NCBI RefSeq assembly: GCF_004217135.1
Contig: NZ_SHKK01000001.1
Location: 4,836,001-4,900,000, forward strand
Origin: Micromonospora violae
GTDB taxonomy: Bacteria > Actinomycetota > Actinomycetes > Mycobacteriales > Micromonosporaceae
Direction: 5' to 3'
Length of the DNA: 64,000 nucleotides
A program made the position numbers and the translations under genes. This document shows positions 1-8,867 of the stretch, piece by piece. The notes below the pieces were generated by a model. That model ran no database searches. It was not told the origin of the DNA and was given only the letters and a program-made list of their open reading frames with translations. Position 1 is the first letter of the stretch; each line of letters opens with the position of its first letter.

Positions 1-805
1 GCGCGCGGCAGGCGGCGAGCGCCTTGCTGGTCAGGACGTCACAGACCGCCTCCTGGAAGGACGCGGCCACGTCCGCCACCGGCACCGGCTCGCCGGCACG
101 CTGACGGGCCTCGACCCACCGGGCCACCGCGGTCTTCAGCCCGGAGAAGGAGAAGTCGTACCGGTGCGCGGCGAGATCCTTCGCGGCGGTCAGGCCGCGG
201 GGGAAGCCGATCGCGGTGGCATCGCCGGCCCGGGCTTCGCGGTCGATGGGCGGACCGCCCGGGAACGGCAACCCGAGCAGCCGGGCGACCTTGTCGAAGG
301 CTTCCCCGGCCGCGTCGTCGATGGTGGCGCCCAGCGGGGTGACACCGCGGGCCAGGTCGTCGACGAGCAGGAGGGACGAGTGGCCGCCGGAGACCAGCAG
401 GGCGATGGCGGGTTCGGGCAGTGGGCCGTGTTCGAGGGTGTCCACCGCGACGTGGGCGGCGAGGTGGTTGACGCCGTAGACGGGTTTCTCGGCGGCGAGC
501 GCGTACCCCTTCGCGGCGGCGACGCCGACCAGCAGCGCACCGGCCAGCCCAGGCCCGGAGGTGACCGCGATCGCGTCGATGTCGGCCAGCGTGACGCCGG
601 CCTCGGTCAGGGCCCGGTCCATGGTCGGCACGATGGCCTCCAGGTGCGCCCGGCTGGCCACCTCCGGCACCACACCCCCGAACCGGGCGTGCTCCTCGAC
701 GCTGGAGGCGAGCGCGTCGGCCAGCAGGGTGTGCCCCCGCACGATGCCGACGCCGGTCTCGTCGCAGGAGGTCTCGATACCCAGGATCAGTGGTTCGTCA
801 GCCAT
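1..805 (-). CDS. tsaD: tRNA N6-adenosine threonylcarbamoyltransferase TsaD (C-terminus cut off by window edge)
   Basis: TsaD transfers threonylcarbamoyl from TC-AMP to A37 of ANN-decoding tRNAs, working with TsaB and TsaE (t6A pathway, cytoplasm). The ATG at 805 opens [18 protein letters not shown], the family N-terminus. Also visible are the metal-binding [14 protein letters not shown] region and the ATP-binding [13 protein letters not shown] strand. About 268 codons are present and the gene runs off the left edge. Its start overlaps the rimI stop by 8 bp, so it is the distal gene of tsaB-rimI-tsaD. Family assignment is firm. Confidence 0.97.
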   Translation of the reverse strand, partial: MADEPLILGIETSCDETGVGIVRGHTLLADALASSVEEHARFGGVVPEVASRAHLEAIVPTMDRALTEAGVTLADIDAIAVTSGPGLAGALLVGVAAAKGYALAAEKPVYGVNHLAAHVAVDTLEHGPLPEPAIALLVSGGHSSLLLVDDLARGVTPLGATIDDAAGEAFDKVARLLGLPFPGGPPIDREARAGDATAIGFPRGLTAAKDLAAHRYDFSFSGLKTAVARWVEARQRAGEPVPVADVAASFQEAVCDVLTSKALAACRA

Positions 806-1280
806 GGTCGTGTGGTCCGTCCCCGGTCGGCTCGGTGTCGCGCCGCATGACCAGCGCGTCGGTGTTGCTCGGTTGGTAGTAGCCGCGCCGTACCCCGATC
901 GGTTCGAACCCGTACGTCGCGTAGAGCCGCTGGGCGGCGGCGTTGTCCACGGCCACCTCCAGCAGGGTGCTTCGGGCGCCGCGCCGGTCCCCCTCGGCGA
1001 GCAGTTCCTCCAGCAGGGCGCGGCCCACGCCGCGCCGCTGGGCGTCCCGGCGGACCGCGATGTTCTGCACCCAGACCTCGTCCGGCGGCACACCGGCGAG
1101 CCCGGCGTAGCCGAGCACCGAACCGTCCGCGTCGACGGCGACCCGGTAGTGGTGCCCGTTGGCGAGTTCGCTCCAGAACATGGCCGGCGACCACTGCTCG
1201 GCGCCGAACAGGTCCGCCTCGATCGGCAGCACGTCGACGATGTGCCACCAGCGGAACGGTTCGAGCCGTACCGCTGTCAC
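798..1280 (-). CDS. rimI: ribosomal protein S18-alanine N-acetyltransferase RimI
   Basis: GNAT-family N-acetyltransferase of 160 aa. The acetyl-CoA pyrophosphate loop reads [18 protein letters not shown] (about residues 77-94), and the C-terminal [23 protein letters not shown] segment is typical of RimI (N..A..LY...GF). It acetylates the N-terminal alanine of S18 in the characterised homologue; actinobacterial RimI may have a wider substrate range. It starts ATG at 1280, overlapping the tsaB stop in an ATGA, and its end overlaps tsaD, so the three are translationally coupled. Its position between tsaB and tsaD matches the conserved actinobacterial order. Confidence 0.93.
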   Translation of the reverse strand: MTAVRLEPFRWWHIVDVLPIEADLFGAEQWSPAMFWSELANGHHYRVAVDADGSVLGYAGLAGVPPDEVWVQNIAVRRDAQRRGVGRALLEELLAEGDRRGARSTLLEVAVDNAAAQRLYATYGFEPIGVRRGYYQPSNTDALVMRRDTEPTGDGPHDHG

Positions 1281-1954
1281 GGCAGGACCGGTTTGCGGCC
1301 GGTCGCCGCCACCGCGTCGGGGCGGCGCAGGTAGAGCGGGGTGAGCCGCTCACCGGACGCGCCCGCCCGGATCCGCTCGGCGGCGAGCAGGGCCAGCACG
1401 GTCGCGTCCGGATAGCGCGGCTCGACCCGGACGGGGAGGTCCAGGACCTCGGCGTACCGGTGCGCACCGTCGCCGACCGCGATCGCCGCGCCCAGTTCGC
1501 GGGCGCGCGCGGCGGCCACCGCCGGCGCGGACACCTCGGGCCCGACGATCCGCTCGCCGGCACCGTCGTAGACGGCCCAGTAGAGCTCCTTGCGCCGGGC
1601 ATCGCTGGCAGCCAACACCGGCGCGCCGGACGCAGCCGGGTAGCCGATGGCGTCGAGCGAGCAGACGCCGTAGGTGGGGATGCCGAGCACCTGACCCATG
1701 GTCGCGGCCGTGACCAGGCCGACCCGCAGCCCGGTGAACGGCCCCGGGCCGAGCCCGGCGACGATGGCGGTCAGGTCACGCGGGCGCGCGTCAGCGTCGG
1801 CGAGGACCGCATCCACCTGGGGCGCGAGCAACTCACCGTGCGCGCGGGCATCGACCGTGCACCGCTGGGCCCGCGACGCCACGCCGTCTGCCGAGACGTC
1901 CATCAGCGCCGCGGTGACCGCAGGGGTCGAGCTGTCCACCACGAGTACGAGCAC
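1277..1954 (-). CDS. tsaB: tRNA threonylcarbamoyladenosine biosynthesis protein TsaB
   Basis: 225 aa, ASKHA-fold partner of TsaD that scaffolds the t6A complex. It begins MLVLVVDSSTPAVTAAL and contains VAGLGPGPFTGLRVGL (about residues 66-81), the signature of TsaB/YeaZ. The size matches the family. It is the first gene of the tsaB-rimI-tsaD operon; the 532 bp upstream contain GC-rich repeats and a long palindrome. tsaE lies about 2 kb further upstream on the same strand, separated by an XRE gene and ung. Confidence 0.95.
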   Translation of the reverse strand: MLVLVVDSSTPAVTAALMDVSADGVASRAQRCTVDARAHGELLAPQVDAVLADADARPRDLTAIVAGLGPGPFTGLRVGLVTAATMGQVLGIPTYGVCSLDAIGYPAASGAPVLAASDARRKELYWAVYDGAGERIVGPEVSAPAVAAARARELGAAIAVGDGAHRYAEVLDLPVRVEPRYPDATVLALLAAERIRAGASGERLTPLYLRRPDAVAATGRKPVLP

Positions 1955-1971
1955 GGTAAGTCAGCCTAGCC

Positions 1972-2130
1972 GCCTCCGCCCCACGCCCCGGTCACGCCCC
2001 GCCCCCGCGCCGCAGTCACGCCCCGCCCCCACGCCCCGGTCACGCCCCGCCCCACCACCGCCCACGGCCCTCGCCCCGCCGCAGAGCCGCCCCACCGCCG
2101 GAGCCCCGCCGTAGCCCATCCCGCCCTCCG
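1972..2130. repeat. short GC-rich direct repeats upstream of tsaB
   Basis: Imperfect tandem units built on CACGCCCC / GGTCACGCCCCGCCCC recur five or more times, then decay into CGCCCCACC-type sequence. No credible coding capacity is seen; ORFs here are composition artefacts. This is the proximal part of the 532-bp divergent region between tsaB and the XRE gene. Confidence 0.6.
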
Positions 2131-2186
2131 GGAGCCCCGGGCATGGCCAGCACGATGGACGCCGCCGGCGGATGGTGGGCCTTACG

Positions 2187-2244
2187 CCGATGAGCCTGAT
2201 GTCTGTGAGTCATCGTGATGACTCACAGACATCAGGCTCATCGG
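2187..2244. repeat. perfect 28-bp inverted repeat with 2-nt loop
   Basis: The left arm 2187-2214 and right arm 2217-2244 are exact reverse complements, separated only by GT. The core half-site reads GATGAGCCTGATGTCTGTG. It is much less GC-rich than its surroundings. It lies in a divergent intergenic region (tsaB to the left, XRE gene to the right) where a terminator for either gene would not be expected, and it has no T-tract. Confidence 0.85.
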
Positions 2245-2277
2245 GGAATGTGGCGCCACCGCTCGTCCGGGCTAGGC

Positions 2278-2405
2278 GGCGGGCCCGGCTGCGCGGAGGG
2301 GCTGTGGGGTGGGTTCGGCCGCGCCGAAGGGCTGTGGCGGCGGCCCGGCCGCGCCGAGGGGCTACGGCGGCCGGGCGGCCCTGCGCCGAGGGCTCCGGCG
2401 GCTAG
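2278..2405. repeat. degenerate GC-rich repeats between the palindrome and the XRE gene
   Basis: Repeated units of the form GGGGCTGTGG..GGCCGCGCCGA (about 35-40 nt) occur roughly three times and then decay. Small ORFs here (both strands) encode only Pro/Arg/Gly/Ala repeats and look like composition artefacts. Confidence 0.5.
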
Positions 2406-2486
2406 GTGGGGCTTCGGCCCAGCATGAGTCCCCGATTTGCCGCAACGGGACCGCAGGCATCTCGCCCTCAGGTCCACCATGCCGGG

Positions 2487-3191
2487 ATGTCATCGACTCG
2501 CCTCGTCACCCTTCTCGGCGCTGCCGTGCGGCATCAACGACACCTACGCGACCTGAACCAGCGTCAGTTGGCCGCGCTGGCCGGTGTCGACCAGGCAGCG
2601 GTGGCCCGGTTCGAACGCGGTGAGCGAGCCCCGACCATCCCGGTGCTGGAGCGGCTGTTTGCCGCGATGGACGTGCAGTTGGTCATCGGGGTCGAGCCGT
2701 TGGACGCGCACCTCGACACCCAGATCGACGACCTGGCCGCCCGGCCGATCGCCGAGCGGATAGACGCGCTTTGCCTGGATCGGCTGCTGGACCGGCTCAC
2801 CGACTTCCCGCAGGTGATCACCGGATGCGCCGCAGCACTGTTGCAGGGCGCACCGGTGCCGGTCGACGCGCTGGAGATCGCCCTGCGCTGGCAGGACAGC
2901 AAACCGTTCACCCGCTGGCTGGAGACGAACTACGGCCAGCGGTGGAACGCCCGCTGGGGTGAGTTCGGTGGAGTCTGGTTGGAGCCCGAGGAGCCCGGCG
3001 AACACCTGTGGTCGACCCGGTACGGGGAGATCAGGGCCACGATGTGCGACGAGCTACCCGAGACGATCGAGGTACGCCACGGCGGGCGGAGTTACCAGGT
3101 GGTGCCACTTGTCGAACTGGAACTGAGCGAGCCGCGCGCCGCCGAGTTGTTGCGCCGCTACCGGGACCAGCAGTTGGCCAGCGACCGCTGA
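2487..3191 (+). CDS. XRE-family helix-turn-helix protein with C-terminal domain of unknown function
   Basis: 234 aa if started at the ATG at 2487; an in-frame ATG at 2424 is an alternative. Residues about 8-65 form an XRE helix-turn-helix: RHLRDLNQRQLAALAGVDQ, then AAVARFERGERAPTIPVLERL. The remainder (about 80-234) has an IAERIDALCLDRLLDRL helix and a WLETNYGQRWNARWGEFGGVW section that I do not match to a named family. Such one-protein regulators with a nucleotidyltransferase- or toxin-like C-terminus exist, but no catalytic motif is evident. It is divergent from tsaB and convergent with ung. Confidence 0.7.
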   Translation: MSSTRLVTLLGAAVRHQRHLRDLNQRQLAALAGVDQAAVARFERGERAPTIPVLERLFAAMDVQLVIGVEPLDAHLDTQIDDLAARPIAERIDALCLDRLLDRLTDFPQVITGCAAALLQGAPVPVDALEIALRWQDSKPFTRWLETNYGQRWNARWGEFGGVWLEPEEPGEHLWSTRYGEIRATMCDELPETIEVRHGGRSYQVVPLVELELSEPRAAELLRRYRDQQLASDR

Positions 3192-3244
3192 CCCAACTGC
3201 CGGTCGAACCCGCCGTGCACCGGCTAAGCCGGCAGTGCGCCCGC

Positions 3245-3946
3245 TCAGCCTGCGGTGCGCTCCCAGTCGATGGTGGGCAGGCCGGCGTCGGCGAGTGCCT
3301 TGTTGGCGGCGCTGAACGGACGACTGCCGAGGAAACCGCGCGGGTTCATCGGGCTGGGGTGGCCCGCCTCCAGCACCACGTGCTGCGGATTGGTGACCAG
3401 CGCCGCCTTCTTACGGGCGTAGCCACCCCAGAGCAGGAAGACCACCCGCTCGGGTGCCGCGTCGAGGGCTCGGATGGTCGCGTCGGTGAACTCTTCCCAA
3501 CCGGCGTTGGCGTGCGAGCCCGGGGTGGCCTGACGGACGGTCAGCACCGCGTTGAGCAGCAGCACACCCTGGGCGGCCCAACCGTCGAGGTTGCCGCTGC
3601 GCGGCTTCGGGACGCCCACGTCCTCGCCCAACTCCTTGAAGACGTTGCGCAACGACGGCGGCACCGTCACACCGTCGCGGACGCTGAAGCTCAACCCATG
3701 TGCCTGCCCGGCCCGGTGGTAGGGATCCTGCCCGAGGATCAGCACCCGGGTGCCCTGCGGTGGGCAGAGCCGGTATGCCGAGAACAGATCCTCCAGGGGC
3801 GGGAAGACGGTCTGCGTCGCGTACTCCCGTGAGACGAACTCGCCCAGCGCGGCGGTGCGTGCCGGGTCGAGGTGCGGGGTGAGCACGGCACGCCACTGCT
3901 CCGGCAGCAGGGCCAGCAGATCCAGGGCGGGAACGTCGTCGGGCAT
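3245..3946 (-). CDS. ung: uracil-DNA glycosylase (family 1)
   Basis: Removes uracil from DNA to start base excision repair. 233 aa, usual for Ung. Catalytic motif GQDPYHRAGQAHGLSFSV contains the water-activating Asp; LLLNAVLTVR provides the uracil-recognition Asn strand; HPSPMNPRGFLGSRPFS is the DNA-intercalation/His motif. The ATG at 3946 gives the expected MPDDVPALDLL start; longer in-frame extensions run into noncoding DNA. It has its own 65-bp gap to tsaE and is not obviously coupled to its neighbours. Confidence 0.96.
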   Translation of the reverse strand: MPDDVPALDLLALLPEQWRAVLTPHLDPARTAALGEFVSREYATQTVFPPLEDLFSAYRLCPPQGTRVLILGQDPYHRAGQAHGLSFSVRDGVTVPPSLRNVFKELGEDVGVPKPRSGNLDGWAAQGVLLLNAVLTVRQATPGSHANAGWEEFTDATIRALDAAPERVVFLLWGGYARKKAALVTNPQHVVLEAGHPSPMNPRGFLGSRPFSAANKALADAGLPTIDWERTAG

Positions 3947-4011
3947 TGGCAACCTCTCACAGCGCGGGTCGGTCCCCCGCACTCTAGGCACCGGGTACGA
4001 CACCAGCCGAA

Positions 4012-4494
4012 CTAGCCCAGGTCGGCGAGCCGCCGGGCCCAGTCGCCGCCGACCGGGTCCAGTTCGACGATGCGGGTGTCGTCGTCGCGGCGGTCGATGC
4101 GAACCCGCAGGTGCGCGTCCACCAGCTGCTCCACCAGGCCCTCGCCCCACTCCACCACGGTTACCGAGTCGTCCACCGACGCGTCGAGGTCCAGGTCGTC
4201 GATCTCCGCGCGCGGGTCGGTGGCGGCACCCAACCGGTACGCGTCGGCGTGCACCAGTGCCGCCCGGCCGCCTCGGGTCGGATCGGGGCGGTGCACCCGG
4301 GCGATCACGAAGGTCGGCGAAGTGATGTCCCCGAGGACACCGAGCCCAGCACCGATGCCCTGGGTGAGCGCGGTCTTACCGGCGCCCAACGGACCGGTCA
4401 GCAGCACCAGGTCGCCGGGGCGCAACAGCCCGGCCAGCCGCCGGCCGAAGTCCCGAGTGTCCTCGACGGTCGGCAGCTTGACGACGTGACTCAC
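4012..4494 (-). CDS. tsaE: tRNA threonylcarbamoyladenosine biosynthesis ATPase TsaE
   Basis: 160 aa P-loop ATPase of the t6A complex. Walker A is LLTGPLGAGKTALTQGIG (about residues 32-49), followed by the TSPTFVIARVH segment and VHADAYRL; VVEWGEGL is the conserved downstream motif. The ATG at 4494 overlaps the hydrolase stop in an ATGA, making it translationally coupled to the upstream alr-hydrolase pair, an order common in actinobacteria. Confidence 0.95.
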   Translation of the reverse strand: MSHVVKLPTVEDTRDFGRRLAGLLRPGDLVLLTGPLGAGKTALTQGIGAGLGVLGDITSPTFVIARVHRPDPTRGGRAALVHADAYRLGAATDPRAEIDDLDLDASVDDSVTVVEWGEGLVEQLVDAHLRVRIDRRDDDTRIVELDPVGGDWARRLADLG

Positions 4495-5594
4495 CGTTCC
4501 TCCACGCTCTGCAATGACTCCAGGAACCGCGCCAGGGCGGCGTTGACCTCGTCCGCGTGCTCCAACATGACCACGTGACCGCTGTCCTTGATCTTCACGA
4601 ACTCGGCATGCGGCACCCGGCGGACGATCTCCTCGGAGTGCGTCACCGGAGTGATCATGTCCTTGTCGCCGACGACCACCAGCACCGGAGTCGCCGCCAG
4701 CGCCGCCAGCGCCGGGAAGCGCGAGTGGGTCGCCAGGGTGCGCAGGTAGCGGGTCACCGTATCGGCCGACGTCCGGGAGTTCATCGTCTCCACGTAGGAC
4801 ACCAGCGACGGGCTGGGCTTGCGGGTGCCGAAGCCGTACTTGCGGGTCAACAGCCAGGCCACGTTCGACGTCGACTTGCGGGCCTTGTCGATCACCGGCC
4901 CGCCGTAGCGGGTGGCGTTGCTGACCATGTACAGCACCGGGCCACCGACCCGGCCGAGCAGCGCGGGCGCGACCAGCTTGGTCTCCGCGACGAGCCCGCC
5001 CGACGTGGCCATCAGCACCGTGCCCACCACCCGGTCACCGAACAACTCCGGGAACAACTCGGCGAACGCCATGATGGTCATGCCACCCATCGAATGGCCG
5101 ACCAGCACCAGCGGCCCGTCCGGCGCGGTCCGGTCGATGACCTGGCGCAGCGTCTGGCCGAGCACGGTGAGGTCGTACTCGCCGGTCTCCAGCCGGCCGG
5201 ACCGGCCGTGACCGGGCTGGTCGTACGCCACGATCCGGTAGTCACCGCGGGCGGCGAGCATCTGGCGCTGGAAGTGGAACGTCCCCATGTCCAGGCAGAA
5301 GCCGTGCACCAGCACCACCGTCGGGTGCCCCGGCGCCGGCCGGGTCGGCTCGACGACTTCGACGTGGATGTCCGTGCCGTCCGGCAACTCGAGGCGGAAC
5401 GCCTCGTCGTACCGCTGATTGTCGAACGTCTCGTGCGCGTAGCGGTCGGCCGGGTCGGCCTTGAGCCGGCGGACCAGGGTCCGTTCGGTCGCGACCCCGG
5501 CCGCCAGACCCGCGGCGGCCACCCCCACCGCCGCGCCGACGATCCCCGCGACCCGACCCGCGGCCGTCCGGGGACGCGGAATGCGGTAACTCAT
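4491..5594 (-). CDS. alpha/beta hydrolase with N-terminal membrane anchor
   Basis: 367 aa. Residues about 14-36 (VAGIVGAAVGVAAAGLAAGVA) form a hydrophobic anchor or signal segment. The hydrolase core has the oxyanion HG motif VVLVHGFCLDMG, nucleophile elbow VLVGHSMGGMT, an acid in VVVGDKDMITP and the catalytic His in DSGHVVMLEH. The substrate cannot be read from sequence. It starts at ATG 5594, overlapping the alr stop, and is itself coupled to tsaE; this alr-hydrolase-tsaE arrangement is conserved in actinomycetes and hints at a cell-envelope role, but that is inference. Confidence 0.9.
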   Translation of the reverse strand: MSYRIPRPRTAAGRVAGIVGAAVGVAAAGLAAGVATERTLVRRLKADPADRYAHETFDNQRYDEAFRLELPDGTDIHVEVVEPTRPAPGHPTVVLVHGFCLDMGTFHFQRQMLAARGDYRIVAYDQPGHGRSGRLETGEYDLTVLGQTLRQVIDRTAPDGPLVLVGHSMGGMTIMAFAELFPELFGDRVVGTVLMATSGGLVAETKLVAPALLGRVGGPVLYMVSNATRYGGPVIDKARKSTSNVAWLLTRKYGFGTRKPSPSLVSYVETMNSRTSADTVTRYLRTLATHSRFPALAALAATPVLVVVGDKDMITPVTHSEEIVRRVPHAEFVKIKDSGHVVMLEHADEVNAALARFLESLQSVEER

Positions 5595-6709
5595 GGCCGG
5601 TCGCCGTCGTAGACCCGGGGCACCCGCGTGCCGCCGAACCGGGTGACGATCTCGTAGTTGATCGTGCCGACCGCGTCGGCCCAGTCGTCCGCGGTCGGTT
5701 CGCCGTCGACGCCGCTGCCGAAGAGCGTCGCCACGTCGCCGTCGGCCACCGGGTCGTCGCCGCAGTCGAGCACGAACTGGTCCATGCAGACCCGCCCGGA
5801 GATCGTCCGGCGTACGCCGCCGAGCTGCACCGGGCCGGTGTTGGACGCGTGCCGGGGCACCCCGTCGGCGTACCCGAGTGGCACCACGGCCAGGTTCGCG
5901 GCGGCTTCCGTCGTGTAGGCGTGCCCGTAGGAGACGCCGGTGCCGGCGGGCACCCGCTTGGTGAGCATCACCCGGGCGCGGGCGGTCATCGCCGGCCGCA
6001 GCCCGTACGTCTCGCCGGCCACCGGGGAGAGCCCGTAGATCGACAGGCCGGGGCGGACCAGGTCGAAGTGGGTGTCCGGGCGGGTGAGGGTGGCGGCCGA
6101 GTTCGCCAGGTGTCTCCAGCGCGGTCGTAGCCCGGCCCGCTCGACCATGGCCAGCCCTTCGTGGAAGACGGCCAGTTGACGGTCGGTGGTGGGGTGGCCG
6201 GGCGAGTCCGCGTACACGAAGTGGCTCCACACGCCGACCACCTCGACCAGGCCGTCGGCCTGCGCCTTCGCGGCGGCGTCGAGCAGCGCGGGCCAGTCGG
6301 CGACGGTCGCGCCGCCCCGGGACAACCCCGTATCGATCTTGAGGTGCAGACGGGCGGGACGCCCGGCGAGGCGACTCGCCTCGATCATCTCGTCCAGTTG
6401 CGCCAGGCTGGCCGTGCCCAGGTCCACCCCGGCGCTGACCCCCTCGTGCAGCGGCAACCCGGGTGCGAGCAGCCAGGCCAGCACCGGCACGGTCACCCCG
6501 GACCGGCGCAGGGTGAGCGCCTCGTCGAGGGTGCAGACACCGAGCCAGTTCGCGCCGGCGTCGAGCGCAGCGCGGGCGGCCGGAAGCATGCCGTGGCCGT
6601 ACCCGTCGGCCTTCACCACCGCCATCAACTCGGCGGTGGTGCCGGAGCGGAGCTTGCTCACGTTCTCGCGGATGGCGTCAAGATCGACGCGTACCTCGGC
6701 CTGCCACAT
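5591..6709 (-). CDS. alr: alanine racemase
   Basis: PLP enzyme making D-alanine for peptidoglycan. 372 aa, standard length. The PLP-lysine motif is AVVKADGYGHG near residues 30-40; the substrate/PLP phosphate region RPGLSIYGLSP and the catalytic-tyrosine strand GVSYGHAYTTE are present, as is SGRVCMDQFVLD. ATG at 6709 opens MWQAEVRVDLDAI, the typical start. First gene of alr-hydrolase-tsaE; 90 bp separates it from nnr. Confidence 0.97.
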   Translation of the reverse strand: MWQAEVRVDLDAIRENVSKLRSGTTAELMAVVKADGYGHGMLPAARAALDAGANWLGVCTLDEALTLRRSGVTVPVLAWLLAPGLPLHEGVSAGVDLGTASLAQLDEMIEASRLAGRPARLHLKIDTGLSRGGATVADWPALLDAAAKAQADGLVEVVGVWSHFVYADSPGHPTTDRQLAVFHEGLAMVERAGLRPRWRHLANSAATLTRPDTHFDLVRPGLSIYGLSPVAGETYGLRPAMTARARVMLTKRVPAGTGVSYGHAYTTEAAANLAVVPLGYADGVPRHASNTGPVQLGGVRRTISGRVCMDQFVLDCGDDPVADGDVATLFGSGVDGEPTADDWADAVGTINYEIVTRFGGTRVPRVYDGDRP

Positions 6710-6799
6710 GCACCCAGCCTACTTTCCGCCGTGATCACCGCGGGCGGCGACGCACGTGCCGACGTGGCAATCCGGTCACCGCGCCAGGAGCCGACCCGA

Positions 6800-8269
6800 T
6801 CAGCCCAACCGGGCCAGCACCGGGCGCAACGCGGTCGCCACGTCGGGCGCGGTCACCGGCCCGCCCCGGGCCGCCTCCCGCCCGGCGAGCCCATGCAGGT
6901 ACGCGGCCGACGCCGCGGCCCGGTCGGCGGGCACCCCGGCGGCCAGCAGCGAGCCGAGCAGCCCGGCCAACACGTCGCCGGTGCCGCCGGTGGCCAGCGC
7001 CGGGGTTCCGGTCGGGTTGACGTACGCCCGACCGTCCGGCGTGCCGATCACCGTGCGATCGCCCTTGAGCAGCACCACCGCGTTCATCCAGGCGGCCAGT
7101 CGCAGCGCGGAGCCGACCCGGTCGGCGCCCGGCTCCTCCCCGCAGAGACGGGTGAACTCCCGGTCGTGCGGGGTGACCACGATCGGCGCGTCCCGACCCC
7201 GCAACCGGTCGGCGAGCGAGCCGTCCACCAGCAGGGTCAGCGCGTCGGCGTCGAGCACCACCGGCACCGGGGCGGCCAGTACGGCACGCAGCTCGGCCGC
7301 CGCGTCGGCACCGGTGCCCAGCCCGGAGCCGCAGACCCAGGCCTGCACCCGGCCCGCGTCGGCGACCCGATCACTGGCGATCACCGAGGGGTGCTGGTGC
7401 AGCACCTCGGCGCGGGCGCTGCCGGCGTAACGGACCAGACCGGTCGGCCCGGCCAGCGCGCCGCCCACGGAGAGCACCGCCGCACCGGGGTAGGTCGCCG
7501 AGCCGGTCGCCACCCCCACCACCCCGCGGGTGTACTTCTCCGATGCCGGGCCCAGTTCGGGCCACCAGTCGACCAGGTCGGACCACTCGGTGACCCGCAT
7601 CGCCGGGGTGCCGCGCAGCCACGGCCGCAACCCGATGTCGACCAGCTCGACCTGCCCGGCCAGCGCGGCGGCCGGCCCGACCACCAGGGCGGGCTTCAGC
7701 GCGCCGAAGGTCACCGTCACGTCGGCGCGGACCGCGGTGGGCCGGCCGGACGCGGACAGCGGCACGTGACCGGTGTCGACAGCGACCCCGCTGGGCACGT
7801 CGACCGCCAGCACGGTGGCCCGCTGTCCGTCGCTGCCGCGCAGGTCACCGAGGCGCTGGACCAGCTCGTCCGCGTTCGCCCGTAGCCCGCCGGTGCCGCC
7901 GATGCCGACGATCCCGTCGAGGACCAGGTCGACGGGGCCGGCCGGATCCGGCACCAGCCGGCCGCCGGCGGCGCGCAGCGCGGCCAGACCGGCGGCGTGT
8001 GCCCGCCCGGGGGTGAGCAGCAGGGCGGACACGTGGACGCCTCGGCGGGCCAGCCGTTCCCCCGCGTACAGCGCGTCGCCGCCGTTGTCGCCGGAGCCGA
8101 CCAGCAGCAGCACCCGAGCCCCGTAGACACCGCCCCGCTCGGCGAGCAGAAGCGCGGCACGGCGGGCCAGGCCGGCGGCGGCCCGCTGCATCAGCGTCCC
8201 CTCCGGCAGCGTGGCCATCAACCCCGCCTCGGCCGCCCGTACGTCGGCCACCCGCCACACCGCTCTCAT
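6800..8269 (-). CDS. nnr: bifunctional NAD(P)H-hydrate epimerase / ADP-dependent NAD(P)H-hydrate dehydratase
   Basis: Repairs hydrated NAD(P)H: an N-terminal YjeF_N (NnrE) epimerase and a C-terminal ribokinase-like (NnrD) dehydratase fused in 489 aa. LLVGSGDNGGDALYAGERLA (about residues 51-70) is the epimerase motif; the dehydratase half has VVTPHDREFTRLCG and the catalytic GTGDVLAGLLGSLLAAG near the C-terminus. The ATG at 8269 gives MRAVWRVADVRAAE; upstream extension is noncoding. It lies between acpS and alr, its usual neighbours. Confidence 0.95.
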   Translation of the reverse strand: MRAVWRVADVRAAEAGLMATLPEGTLMQRAAAGLARRAALLLAERGGVYGARVLLLVGSGDNGGDALYAGERLARRGVHVSALLLTPGRAHAAGLAALRAAGGRLVPDPAGPVDLVLDGIVGIGGTGGLRANADELVQRLGDLRGSDGQRATVLAVDVPSGVAVDTGHVPLSASGRPTAVRADVTVTFGALKPALVVGPAAALAGQVELVDIGLRPWLRGTPAMRVTEWSDLVDWWPELGPASEKYTRGVVGVATGSATYPGAAVLSVGGALAGPTGLVRYAGSARAEVLHQHPSVIASDRVADAGRVQAWVCGSGLGTGADAAAELRAVLAAPVPVVLDADALTLLVDGSLADRLRGRDAPIVVTPHDREFTRLCGEEPGADRVGSALRLAAWMNAVVLLKGDRTVIGTPDGRAYVNPTGTPALATGGTGDVLAGLLGSLLAAGVPADRAAASAAYLHGLAGREAARGGPVTAPDVATALRPVLARLG

Positions 8270-8324
8270 GCCACCGTGTCCCATTCCGTTCGCGGGCGGA
8301 CCGCATCGGCCCGCCCGGCCGACG

Positions 8325-8696
8325 TCATCGTTCCGCGACCACCATCGCCGACGCGATCCCGCCGTCGTGCGACAACGAGAGATGCCAGTGGTTGACCCCG
8401 CGCGCCTCGGCTGCCGCCGCGACCGTGCCGGAGACCGCCAGCCAGGGGCGGCCATCCGGGTCGGCCACGATCTCGCAGTCGTGCCAGTTCAGCCCGGCCG
8501 GGGCGCCGAGCGCCTTGGCCACCGCCTCCTTGGCGGCGAACCGGGCGGCGAGCGACTCGGGCGAGCGCGGGTTGCCGGCGCGGGTGTGCCGCTCGGCCTC
8601 GGTGAAGAGCCGGCCGGCGAGCAGCGGCGTCCGTGCCAGGGCCCGGGCGAACCGGTCGACCAGGACGACGTCGATGCCGACAGCGACGATCACCAC
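8325..8696 (-). CDS. acpS: holo-[acyl-carrier-protein] synthase
   Basis: Transfers 4'-phosphopantetheine from CoA to acyl carrier proteins. 123 aa. The Mg-binding [10 protein letters not shown] (residues 7-16) and the [14 protein letters not shown] motif are diagnostic; [18 protein letters not shown] closes the fold. ATG at 8696; 55-bp gap to nnr downstream. First gene of the acpS-nnr-alr group on this strand. Confidence 0.96.
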   Translation of the reverse strand: MVIVAVGIDVVLVDRFARALARTPLLAGRLFTEAERHTRAGNPRSPESLAARFAAKEAVAKALGAPAGLNWHDCEIVADPDGRPWLAVSGTVAAAAEARGVNHWHLSLSHDGGIASAMVVAER

Positions 8697-8867
8697 ACCA
8701 CCCTACCGGCGGTGCGGGCCGCAGATTAGCCGTCGGGCTCGCGCTGGGCAACGCCTGTGGACAGCCCGGGGTACGCGGCGACGTCGGCTGTCCACATGGC
8801 ATCCCGCACCTGCTGGTACGCGCTTAGCGTCAGCGCGTCGATGCCGATCGTCCACGGGGGTGTGGTC

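Noticed and set aside
2172..2480. Small genes in the tsaB-XRE gap (several overlapping frames on both strands)
   Set aside because: Their products are Pro/Arg/Ala repeats dictated by GC-rich DNA repeats, and one frame is crossed by the 28-bp palindrome.
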